Under the pieces are notes generated by a model. It searched no databases. It had not been told where the DNA came from and saw only the letters and a program-made list of their open reading frames with translations. Positions 42,765 to 50,835 of a stretch of DNA of 64,000 bases are shown in pieces. A program made the translations under genes and the position numbers. Origin of the DNA: Niveispirillum sp. SYP-B3756 (lineage in GTDB: Bacteria > Pseudomonadota > Alphaproteobacteria > Azospirillales > Azospirillaceae); contig NZ_WIDQ01000002.1 of the NCBI RefSeq assembly GCF_009495745.1, positions 372,001-436,000 on the forward strand. Reading direction: 5' to 3'. The first letter of the stretch is position 1. Each line of letters opens with the position of its first letter.

Positions 42765-44186
42765 TCAGGTCGTTTCCGCCTTGAGCAGTTGCACGCGGGA
42801 GCTTTGCGGGTTCAGCTCCGGCATGAAGAGGCTGATGGCCCCCTCGGCCTCCACATAACGCCATTCGTTTTCCTGGGGGTCGATCTGGAAAAAGACAAAA
42901 CGGGCGGAACGCTGGGGCAGGTCTTCCGGCGGGCGCGGCAGATGGGTCGGTTTCAAGCCGCGCGTGGCGACGTGATGCAACATTTCCGGCAGGCCCCGTG
43001 CGCTCAATTTCGCCCGGGTCCGCATCAGGTTGGCCAGGACCGCCTCTTCCAGGTCGCATTCAATCCGCAGGTAATAGCGGTTCTGGTGGCCCTGGAAGAA
43101 ATGCGGCGGGATATCCGCCTCGTAGCAATTACCGTTAAACTCCAGCGTGATGGCGGCTTCCGGTCCCGCCGTCAGCCGTTTGGCCATGGTTCTGATCAGC
43201 CCCATCGCTTGGCGAAGTCCCCCCATGATGTCATGATGATCATAGGCTGGCAGGCCCCGGTGGGGTGTCTCCGTCTCAAGGGCGCCCTCCAGATCATATT
43301 CCTCGGTGAAGCTGGACAGCTCGGCCACGATGATGGACAGCAGGTGGTGCGCGTCTGCCGGGTGTGTGGCATCGGCCCGTGCCAGCAGTGCCCGCAGTTG
43401 GGCAACCTGCCGGTTCAGCATGGTCAAAATCAATGTCCGCAAGACATCCTGCGGCGTGCCATTGCCGGCGCGGATGCCCCGATCGCGCTTCAGTTCGGCG
43501 AAGCTCAGCGCCCGGTGGTGCAGCAGGGCCGTTACATCAAGCAGAAGCTCCCCCATTAACGGGTCGGCGGCCAGGTTCAGGCTGGGCGGCACATGCTCCT
43601 GGGATAATTGCAGCTTCCCATCCAGTGCATAAAGCGTCGCCAGCCGCAGCAGGCTGTGTCCCGATTGTAATATCTGGAAGGCCGGTTCCACATCCAGCAC
43701 CAGTTCCAACTGATAGGTCAGGTGGGTTACCGGGACCGTATCATTGGCGTCGAACCGGTTGCGTTGGTTCCCGGCCTCAGGGCGCTGTCGGCGTCTTGCC
43801 CCCTGTGTCCCGTCGGGCGACGGCTGGCCCAGCCCGTCGCCTTCGACTGGCAGGGCGGCATAGAGGCCGATGGCCCCGCGATGGTCGGCCGGAACAGCGA
43901 CGCGTGCCCGTGACGGCAGAATGGCATTGGGTCTGTCCGCCGTGCCGGCGCGGATCAGGCTGCCATCGGGCATGATGGCTTCCAGCGCCGTCACCGCGAT
44001 GTCGCCATTCTCCAGGCCACCCTGCCGCAACGCCCAGCGGGCAACGCCCCAGCCATCGCGCCCGCCCAGCAGACGCCAATGGGCCTGGATCAGTGCTTCC
44101 GGCCGCGCCTCCAGCAGTTGAAAATGCTGGGGGGTCAGGAAAAGCCCCTGGGTCCAGTAAAGCCCCCTCAGATCATCGGCGCTCAT
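42765..44186 (-). CDS. tssK: T6SS baseplate protein TssK
   Basis: TssK is the trimeric adaptor that joins the TssFG wedge to the membrane complex. The 473-residue protein starts with the typical region LYWTQGLFLTPQHFQLLEAR and has the conserved LELVLDVEPAF, the helical middle with LRTLILTMLNRQVAQLRALL and the C-terminal receptor-binding domain with EFNGNCYEADIPPHFFQG and YYLRIECD. Length is normal. It overlaps tssL by 4 bp (ATGA), so the two are translationally coupled. Confidence 0.93.
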   Translation of the reverse strand: MSADDLRGLYWTQGLFLTPQHFQLLEARPEALIQAHWRLLGGRDGWGVARWALRQGGLENGDIAVTALEAIMPDGSLIRAGTADRPNAILPSRARVAVPADHRGAIGLYAALPVEGDGLGQPSPDGTQGARRRQRPEAGNQRNRFDANDTVPVTHLTYQLELVLDVEPAFQILQSGHSLLRLATLYALDGKLQLSQEHVPPSLNLAADPLMGELLLDVTALLHHRALSFAELKRDRGIRAGNGTPQDVLRTLILTMLNRQVAQLRALLARADATHPADAHHLLSIIVAELSSFTEEYDLEGALETETPHRGLPAYDHHDIMGGLRQAMGLIRTMAKRLTAGPEAAITLEFNGNCYEADIPPHFFQGHQNRYYLRIECDLEEAVLANLMRTRAKLSARGLPEMLHHVATRGLKPTHLPRPPEDLPQRSARFVFFQIDPQENEWRYVEAEGAISLFMPELNPQSSRVQLLKAETT

Positions 44187-45568
44187 GGCGTTCCCCTTAC
44201 CGCCGGATCACTGCCGCCGGCCGGCGCTTCGCTGGTGAAGAAAAGATGGGTGACAATCGGCAAGGCCCCCTCGGCCCGTTGGGCCTCCAGGGCCTGCCGC
44301 AGGGCCAGTAGCAGCGTTTCCGGCGGCTCCCTCAGGGGGCGTGGGCTGGAAAACAGCGGCTTTGGCGTATGGATCAGGAAGCTCATTTCCGTGCCAGCCG
44401 GCGCATAGAGTGTCAGCTCCTTGTGCGGCGGCAGCAGGCTTTCCATCGTGGGGGCCCCTGACGCTGGCTGCTGGCTGACTTCCCGGGCGTTGTTCGGATA
44501 GAGATTCAACACGTCGCCGCGCCCATTGACATAGACCAGCGTCAGATAGCCCGATACCGGGGGCAGGGCGATCTGGAACGCCACCTTCTGGCCCAGGAAC
44601 AATCTGGTGGCCCCATTCGCCAATGTCAGCCGCATGGGAAGGCGGGTGGAAGCCTTTTCATAAGGGGCAAGCAGTTCCAGGAAGTTGCAGAAGGGGCGGG
44701 GATGGATTTCCACCGCATCGCGCACCGTGCCGACGCCCTGAACCAGTGCGATGGCCTGCATCAGCCTGTCACGATCCTCGGCGCTGCCCAGGTAACCCCG
44801 CAGCGTCAGCCCGGGCCTGTCCCCCTCGCTCCAGTCCATATCCAGGGCGGCACAGGGTACGTTCTGCATCAGCAGGGCGACGCGGGCACGGGGATCATCC
44901 CGCAAGGTCAAACCGGGCAGGGCGTTGCTGCTTGGCACCCAGAGTGCCGGTAGCGGTGCCAGCAGGGCCAGGGCTGCCACCAGCGCCAGCCAGGGCCGCC
45001 TGACCGGGATCGGGGCGGCCACTGGCGCCGGCTGTTCATAGGGTTGCGGGGTGCGGCGGGGTTCTGCGGCCAGCAGGCGCGGGTCCAGTGGCGGTGTCTT
45101 CAGGGCCGCGCGCTGGTTCCGGCGAATATCCTGCAACTCTTCCAGATTGCTGCGGGGGCGTTCATAGAAGCCGATATATCCCAGGGCCAGCAGCAGGTAA
45201 TGCAGGTCACGCAGGTCGTCATCATCCCCCAGCTTCTTGATCTGATGAAAAAAATCGTCCCCCGCCTCGTGCAATCCGCGTTCGCTGTATTCCAGGGTGA
45301 CACCCCGGGCCATACGGATGTCGCAGGCCAGCAGCCGCGCGTCTGCCCAGCCGATCACGGCGACCGTGGCTGCCGCGATGCGGTCGGGTCCGTGGCCATC
45401 CTTGGCGGCTTCGGCCTTTGCCTGTTCCAGCAATCGCAGCAGCAGGGCGTGGATGGTGGCTGCTTCAGGGGTTCCGCTGCTTTGGCGCGCGGCGCGTTCG
45501 ATCGCCAGAACTTCGGTGATGAAATGGCGGTAATGGTGCCGCAGATACATGGGGTGCCCTTTCATCAC
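44183..45568 (-). CDS. tssL: T6SS inner-membrane protein TssL with C-terminal DUF4384-like domain
   Basis: TssL (DotU/IcmH) with TssM makes the T6SS membrane complex. The 461-residue protein has an N-terminal cytoplasmic DotU domain (about residues 10-150; YRHFITEVLAIERAARQ, TVAVIGWADARLLACD, YLLLALGYIGFYER), one transmembrane helix at about 191-211 (PWLALVAALALLAPLPALWV), and a periplasmic part. The last ~125 residues (LANGATRLFLGQKVAFQIAL, SGYLTLVYVNGRGDVLNLYP, LTLYAPAGTEMSFLIHT) read like a DUF4384 domain and not the OmpA peptidoglycan-binding domain found on many evolved TssL. It overlaps tssM and tssK by 4 bp each. Confidence 0.9.
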   Translation of the reverse strand: MMKGHPMYLRHHYRHFITEVLAIERAARQSSGTPEAATIHALLLRLLEQAKAEAAKDGHGPDRIAAATVAVIGWADARLLACDIRMARGVTLEYSERGLHEAGDDFFHQIKKLGDDDDLRDLHYLLLALGYIGFYERPRSNLEELQDIRRNQRAALKTPPLDPRLLAAEPRRTPQPYEQPAPVAAPIPVRRPWLALVAALALLAPLPALWVPSSNALPGLTLRDDPRARVALLMQNVPCAALDMDWSEGDRPGLTLRGYLGSAEDRDRLMQAIALVQGVGTVRDAVEIHPRPFCNFLELLAPYEKASTRLPMRLTLANGATRLFLGQKVAFQIALPPVSGYLTLVYVNGRGDVLNLYPNNAREVSQQPASGAPTMESLLPPHKELTLYAPAGTEMSFLIHTPKPLFSSPRPLREPPETLLLALRQALEAQRAEGALPIVTHLFFTSEAPAGGSDPAVRGTP

Positions 45569-48500
45569 AGCAACGGTTGCATGATGCTGGCCGGCAGGTC
45601 ATCCGGGCCGCCGCCTGCCGGGTCGAAACCGTTGATAAGCTGAATGGCGGCGTCCACGGATACGATGGGGCTGATCTCTCCGCCGGAGAGGGTCTGCTGG
45701 GCCTCCGCTGTCAGGCTGTGGTCGAAATCAGCGAGCTTCAAGCGGATGCGACCGCCTTTCAGGAACGCAGCCGCGTCCAACAGCATGTTGGCACCACGCC
45801 ATTCCCGGACCAGCAGGCTGGCGCCACTGGGGTCCACGGCGGCGGGGACGGAAATGGTCAGCTTCAAGGACGTGCAAGTGGCCGCATCCCAGTAAAGCGG
45901 TGCCCGCCGTTCCGCTAGGCTACCCCCGGACCGGACAGCCGCTGGCTGCCGGGGACAATCCGCCGCCAACTGGGTACCTTGCGGCCCCTCGGCCATGTTG
46001 CCGATCTGGCTGATATTGTTGATGACCAGTTGCCCCGCCAGATTGCCACTTTCCCGGGCACCCGGCTGGCGCAGCCGGTTGGCCAGATCGGTGAACTCGG
46101 CGGACAAAGGCAGTTTCAGATCGAACAGGCTTGCCGGTGCCAGGCTGCCACTTTCGCGGAAGGGGGCCAGGACGCTGTCGCTGAACATGGCGACCGCCCC
46201 ATTGCTGCCCGCCAGAAACTGCTGACGCTGGCTCCGCGGCAGTTGCAGGGCCTGGCTGCGGACCTGCCGCCCCCATTCCTGGTCGATATGGCGGCCGGCA
46301 TCGGCCAGGGCCAGCAGCAGCACTGTGCGGGGGCCGACCCGCAGCAATTCCATGGCCGCCTTGTCTTCGGTGGTGTCGTCGCCGACCGGAAGTTCGCGCC
46401 GCGCCTTGGCCAGGATCTCCTCTGCCTGCAACAGGGCTGCGGCACTGCGCGCACCGGCGCTGCCCCTGGTCTGCATCGCCTCACCGGCCAGCTTGTAGCC
46501 GGTCAAGCCTGTCGGATCGGCAGCGAGCTGTTCTGTTGCCTCTCGCAGCAGGCTCATTGCCTTGTGCCAGTCTCCCTTCAGGAAGGGCTGCAAGGTGGAG
46601 GCCCAGGGGCGTAGTTCCGCCTGAGGTGTCGTCGCCAGGACAGAGGCTTCCAGTTCCCGGACCAGCCGGTCGAACGGGTTTTCATCCTTGGTGGCCAGCA
46701 GGGCCTTGACCGCCTGCGGCTCACCCGCCCGCAATGTGATACCACTGCCGAACTGGGCAATGAAGCGGCTCCAGCCGGTCTGACGCTGCGCCATGAAGCT
46801 ACGCCGTAAGGTCTCCACCTCTTCGGCCGGGGCATTGCCGTGCGCGACAAGGATGGTCAATACGGGCTGAAGTTCCTTTACCCAGCCGGCGGCGGTATAG
46901 GCGCCCTCCAATGTCTGGCTGGGCATCGTGCCGGCGGCGCCCCAGAACTGGCTCAGGCTGAGCGGGGATACCCGGTCATTCAACCAAGCCAGCATGTCCG
47001 TCACATTGGGTGGATTTGATCGCCACAGCCGCCGGCTGAGCTGAGAGAATTCCTCCCGGTCCTGTGTGCGCCGCTCATTATCCAGCCAGGCGATATGGGC
47101 GCCATGCAGCCGCAACAATTGCTTTGGCGTGCCAAGGGAGGACAGGCGCTGGCCCAGGTTGCGTTGCTCTTCGGCCAAGTGCGCGCAGGCTTGTCCCTGC
47201 TGGTCGCACATGTCCAGCAGCGCTGCCCCCTGCGCCAGACTGACCGCCAGTCCGAAGCGCCGGCTGTCGCGCCGGTCCAGTTCCTGTTCCAGGCCGCCCA
47301 GCAGATTGCGGCCGACCGAATCTGCCCAGGCCGCCGCCCAGGATTGGCGCAGGTCACGCAGCCCCATCACAGGCCGGTACCAGCCGATCCAACCGGCACC
47401 CGCCACGGCACGGTCGAAGTCAAGCAATGCTTCGCCACAGGCGGTCAGGCTGCGCACGGCCCCCTGGTGATCCTGGTCGTTGCAGATATGCACGACGTCA
47501 TCTGCGGCGCGGTCCAGTTTGGGACTGCTGTAAAGAAGCCAGAACAGGGTGGCAGCGGAGAGCAGCACCAGGGCTGCGGTTCCGGCCAGGGCCAGTCGCT
47601 GGCGCCCCCGCCGTACCGGCGTCAGCGCCCGTCCCAAGGCCCCGTCACGCGGGATCAGCCGGGCCAGCGCATCCTGGCTGAAACTGGCCGGATGATTGCC
47701 GCCAACCAGGTAAAGACTGCGCAACCGTACCGGATGCTGCAGGGCAGCCGGTGCCACAAGATCAAGCAGGAAGCTGGTAAGGGCGGGCTGGAACTGCGTT
47801 ACCGTCTCCCCGAACAGGAAGGCCGCTTCACGTTCCAATGCGGCCTGCGGGGGAGCATCCAGTATTTCCAGCCGCCCCAGCCGGAGTTGATGAAAGAACC
47901 TTTCCAATGTCGTACTGAACCGGGCGGTCTCCGCCGTCAGGTCATTGCCTTCGGCGTCGGTGTAGACATGGCCAAGCGCCTGTGAACAGGCTTCCTGGGG
48001 CATGTGCTTCAGTAGATCGGCCGCCCCTGGCAGTTCGTCAAAACCTGTCAGTAGCACATGCAGGGGCAGGGCGGCGCCCAACCCCTGTTGCAGCCCGTGG
48101 ATCAAACCGCGCAGCCGCTGCTGATAGGCTTGGCGGGCCGAGGCCCCGGCGGGGTCCATCAGCAACCGTATCGGCAGGATGACGATGATGCCGTTGGCGG
48201 CCAGGCCCGGCCGCAATGCGCGGCCCATGGTCAGCATCTCCCGCCAGGCATGGCGGGTGAGGGCATCGTCTGGAGAGGCGGCTTCGGTCAGTTGCACCAC
48301 AACGCTGTCGCGTAGAAACCAGAAATGCCAGGGCGTATCGGGCTGTGCCGCCGGATCGGGTGGTGGCAGCGGCGCCGTTGCCGCTGCCGATCGCAGCAGG
48401 TTAAGCGCGAGCGGTGTGTCGCCCACCAGATAGAACCAGGGCAGGGCCAGGGCCTCCTTGCCGCCATCATGCCCGCTTTGCAACCTCTGCCGGGCTTCTG

Positions 48501-48798
48501 CCAGGCTTTGCCGCTGCCCCTGCTGCACGGCCGCCATCCGGCCATTATCGTTGGTTCCGGCATTATTTGTCTGGGGCGCGGCCGCCCGCCGCTGCCGCCA
48601 ATAGGCGATAGCCGGACCGGCGGCACCTGCCAGCAGCAGCAGGATGACCAGTCCCCAGAGAACCGGTACCGGCAGATGTCCGCGTGCCAACGCGAACAGG
48701 CCGACCGCTCCGCCACAACCGAGCAAGGGCAGGGCCACGCGATAGGAGGGCAGGCGGAAGGAAAAGGGCAGGCGAGGCTGTGGGTTCTGCAGTGTCAT
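45565..48798 (-). CDS. tssM: T6SS inner-membrane protein TssM (IcmF family), Walker A degenerate
   Basis: TssM spans the envelope and anchors the T6SS. The ~1077-residue protein has two N-terminal transmembrane helices (VALPLLGCGGAVGLFAL and VLWGLVILLLLAGAAGPAIA), a cytoplasmic IcmF domain, a third helix (LALAGTAALVLLSAATLFWL) near residue ~410 and a long periplasmic part with the IcmF C-terminal region (LLVREWRGANMLLDAAAF). The position of the canonical Walker A reads WFYLVGDTPLALNLL, lacking the GxxGxGK[T/S] loop. The ATG at 48798 has GGAAG 9 nt upstream; one 3 codons earlier is possible. It overlaps tssL by 4 bp. Confidence 0.93.
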   Translation of the reverse strand: MTLQNPQPRLPFSFRLPSYRVALPLLGCGGAVGLFALARGHLPVPVLWGLVILLLLAGAAGPAIAYWRQRRAAAPQTNNAGTNDNGRMAAVQQGQRQSLAEARQRLQSGHDGGKEALALPWFYLVGDTPLALNLLRSAAATAPLPPPDPAAQPDTPWHFWFLRDSVVVQLTEAASPDDALTRHAWREMLTMGRALRPGLAANGIIVILPIRLLMDPAGASARQAYQQRLRGLIHGLQQGLGAALPLHVLLTGFDELPGAADLLKHMPQEACSQALGHVYTDAEGNDLTAETARFSTTLERFFHQLRLGRLEILDAPPQAALEREAAFLFGETVTQFQPALTSFLLDLVAPAALQHPVRLRSLYLVGGNHPASFSQDALARLIPRDGALGRALTPVRRGRQRLALAGTAALVLLSAATLFWLLYSSPKLDRAADDVVHICNDQDHQGAVRSLTACGEALLDFDRAVAGAGWIGWYRPVMGLRDLRQSWAAAWADSVGRNLLGGLEQELDRRDSRRFGLAVSLAQGAALLDMCDQQGQACAHLAEEQRNLGQRLSSLGTPKQLLRLHGAHIAWLDNERRTQDREEFSQLSRRLWRSNPPNVTDMLAWLNDRVSPLSLSQFWGAAGTMPSQTLEGAYTAAGWVKELQPVLTILVAHGNAPAEEVETLRRSFMAQRQTGWSRFIAQFGSGITLRAGEPQAVKALLATKDENPFDRLVRELEASVLATTPQAELRPWASTLQPFLKGDWHKAMSLLREATEQLAADPTGLTGYKLAGEAMQTRGSAGARSAAALLQAEEILAKARRELPVGDDTTEDKAAMELLRVGPRTVLLLALADAGRHIDQEWGRQVRSQALQLPRSQRQQFLAGSNGAVAMFSDSVLAPFRESGSLAPASLFDLKLPLSAEFTDLANRLRQPGARESGNLAGQLVINNISQIGNMAEGPQGTQLAADCPRQPAAVRSGGSLAERRAPLYWDAATCTSLKLTISVPAAVDPSGASLLVREWRGANMLLDAAAFLKGGRIRLKLADFDHSLTAEAQQTLSGGEISPIVSVDAAIQLINGFDPAGGGPDDLPASIMQPLL

Positions 48799-48807
48799 AT
48801 GGAGCAT

Positions 48808-48951
48808 CTTCCGGCCAGTTTGGGTCGGTACATTAAAAGAGTATGATCTGGTTGCTTTGGATTTAATTCTGAATTTAACTCAATTAAGGCAGGATAAAAA
48901 TTCAATGTCTAATAGTTTGTAAAATATTTATCTAGTATTCATTTTCCTATT
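48808..48951 (-). promoter_or_regulatory. AT-rich gap upstream of tssM, probable internal promoter region
   Basis: This ~145-bp interval is the only sizeable AT-rich gap inside the otherwise packed minus-strand T6SS locus; for example 48850-48960 is mostly A and T. It separates the tssMLK-DUF4123-PAAR part from the hydrolase/OmpA/RTX part. A separate promoter for tssMLK is the simple reading, but no consensus was clear. No terminator hairpin for the hydrolase gene was found. Confidence 0.35.
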
Positions 48952-50301
48952 CTATTTTACATTCTCCATACCTAACTGTCTTCTGGCTTGCTGTGGGTCG
49001 GCGAACGCAATTGGGTGTTTGCGTGTGAGGCAAACCCCCGGTTGGCTGGTTGGATCGGCCAGGAATTGTGCCACGATATGCGTGGTGCAGCCGGGTGCCT
49101 GCAAAACATCATGGCCGGCCTCATCCACGGGCCGCACAACAGCGCCGGGCAGGTTTTCGGAGATTTCCGCCGCATCGAACGGGGTCAGCGCATCGCGCCG
49201 GCCGGCCAGTATCAGAATCGGCAGGGTTGCCGGGGGCAGGATGGCGGCGGGCGGCGGTGCTGCAACCCCCTGGGTCCACGCCGCGCAGGCCGAGCGATAC
49301 TGGCTCAGAAAGGCCTCTGCGCCCTGATCCTTTGGCAGGTCTTCGGCGCAGATGACAGCCAGATGATGCCCGACGCTGGTGTTCCGCGATGGCCGTGCCA
49401 GAATGGCCATCACCTTGTCCATGGCGGGCGCTTCCGCACCCTGCCAGCGACTGGCGATGAACGGGACCAGCGGGCGGGTCAGGCCGCGGCTCATCAGGCC
49501 CACCAGCAGCAGGCGGCGTTCGCTGGCCACATATTCTTCTTCTGCGTTATTGGCGGGCGTTCCTGGTGACAGCAAATCCCGCAATGTGGCATCCAGATCC
49601 GGATAATCCCGGGCGCAAGCCGGCTGCGCCTGACATTCCGCTGCCAGTTGCTGCGCCACCGCCAGCCGCTGCGCCGCCAGTCGGCTGCTGTAGAAGGGCC
49701 GCCAGGATGGTCGCAGACTGTCCAGCACCAGGGCTGCTGTTCCATCGGGGTCAAGCGCCCCGGCGGTCAGCGCCACCCGCGTGCCATGGGAAATGCCGTA
49801 AAGCACCCAGCGCCTGATTCCCAACGCCTGCCGTAGCGCGATGATATCGGCGGCAAGGGTGCGGCTGTCCAACAGCGCCGGCGCGTCACCGCGCCGGTCC
49901 AGGCGTCTGCGGCAGGCGGCAACTTTCTCCGGCTGCAGCATTTTGTCGGCCGTCTGCTCCGGGCAGGTCATATCGGGTCCGGACAGGCCGGTGCCGCGCA
50001 AATCCAGCAGGATCACCGGCCGGGCGCGGCGCCAGATGGCCAGACGGTTCAGCCAGCCTTCACCATCACCGCTGGGGGCAACACCGGGGCCGCCCGGCAC
50101 CAGCACCATCGGCACACCATCACCGCCAGACAGCCGGGCGAAAAACAACCGGCCCCCGGCCAGGGGAAGATGCCCGCATTCCACCCCGGCGGCGCCCTGC
50201 ATACCAAGGGGGCAGGTGGCAGGAATGGTATCCGCCACCGCCACCGCCGCCGTCATCGCCCATAGAGAACTGATGAGCAGTGCGCGCAGCTTGACACCCA
50301 T
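48952..50301 (-). CDS. Secreted alpha/beta hydrolase (proline iminopeptidase/TAP-like)
   Basis: A 449-residue exported serine hydrolase. A signal peptide (ALLISSLWAMTAAVAVADT) precedes the alpha/beta-hydrolase fold with the oxyanion region VLVPGGPGVAPS, LDLRGTGLSGPD and the nucleophile elbow GISHG (S171). The acid/His region is in LAGRRDALTPFDAAE and VDEAGHDVLQAPGC, the latter in the style of TAP C-terminal domains. This fits secreted aminopeptidase-like enzymes that may act on peptides, possibly in peptidoglycan or as nutrients. It lies within the T6SS locus, 4 bp after the OmpA-like gene. Substrate is unknown. Confidence 0.88.
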   Translation of the reverse strand: MGVKLRALLISSLWAMTAAVAVADTIPATCPLGMQGAAGVECGHLPLAGGRLFFARLSGGDGVPMVLVPGGPGVAPSGDGEGWLNRLAIWRRARPVILLDLRGTGLSGPDMTCPEQTADKMLQPEKVAACRRRLDRRGDAPALLDSRTLAADIIALRQALGIRRWVLYGISHGTRVALTAGALDPDGTAALVLDSLRPSWRPFYSSRLAAQRLAVAQQLAAECQAQPACARDYPDLDATLRDLLSPGTPANNAEEEYVASERRLLLVGLMSRGLTRPLVPFIASRWQGAEAPAMDKVMAILARPSRNTSVGHHLAVICAEDLPKDQGAEAFLSQYRSACAAWTQGVAAPPPAAILPPATLPILILAGRRDALTPFDAAEISENLPGAVVRPVDEAGHDVLQAPGCTTHIVAQFLADPTSQPGVCLTRKHPIAFADPQQARRQLGMENVK

Positions 50302-50305
50302 TGCC

Positions 50306-50818
50306 TCAATCCAGAACCCGAACCTCGACCCGGCGGTTCTTGGCGGCTGTGGGATCGCTCTTGTTCAACAGCTTGTCGAAGCCATAGCCGATTACGGAGA
50401 AATTATCCGTCGGCAGATTATTTCGTTCCATATACTGGCGGACTGCCTCTGCACGACGTTGCGACAGGGCGCGGTTATAGGTGACACCACCGGTCTGGCT
50501 GGTATGGCCGGAAATTTCCAGGCGACGCCCCTTCGCCTCCGGGCTTTTGAGTGCGATCAGCAGGTTTGCCAGCACATCCCTTGCATCTGCGGAAAGCTCG
50601 GCACTCATATTGGGAAACTCCAGGTAAAGCGTGGTCGTCCCAGCCCTGGCATCGGTCAGATCGCCCAGACGAGAGGGGCTGACCTCATCCGGCGGGAGGG
50701 GCGTGCCGAACAGCTCATTGCGGAACTGTGCCGGCGTTTTGCTTTCGGCCATGGCGGGTAGGACGCAAAGGATGGCCAAGGCCACCCCCAGCGAGCTGCA
50801 CTTGGCAAACAGGTTCAT
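50306..50818 (-). CDS. OmpA-family peptidoglycan-binding protein in the T6SS locus
   Basis: A 170-residue protein with a signal peptide (SSLGVALAILCVLPAMAE) and a C-terminal OmpA-like domain (EISGHTSQTGGVTYNRALSQ, RRAEAVRQYMERNN, GYGFDKLLN, NRRVEVRVLD) that should bind the peptidoglycan diaminopimelate through the conserved Asp/Arg pocket. There is no lipobox cysteine in the visible signal region. The ATG at 50818 follows AGGAGA at good spacing. As TssL here lacks an OmpA domain, this protein is a candidate anchor of TagL type; that role is inference from position only. Confidence 0.88.
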   Translation of the reverse strand: MNLFAKCSSLGVALAILCVLPAMAESKTPAQFRNELFGTPLPPDEVSPSRLGDLTDARAGTTTLYLEFPNMSAELSADARDVLANLLIALKSPEAKGRRLEISGHTSQTGGVTYNRALSQRRAEAVRQYMERNNLPTDNFSVIGYGFDKLLNKSDPTAAKNRRVEVRVLD

Positions 50819-50835
50819 AATCTGTCTCCTTGTTG

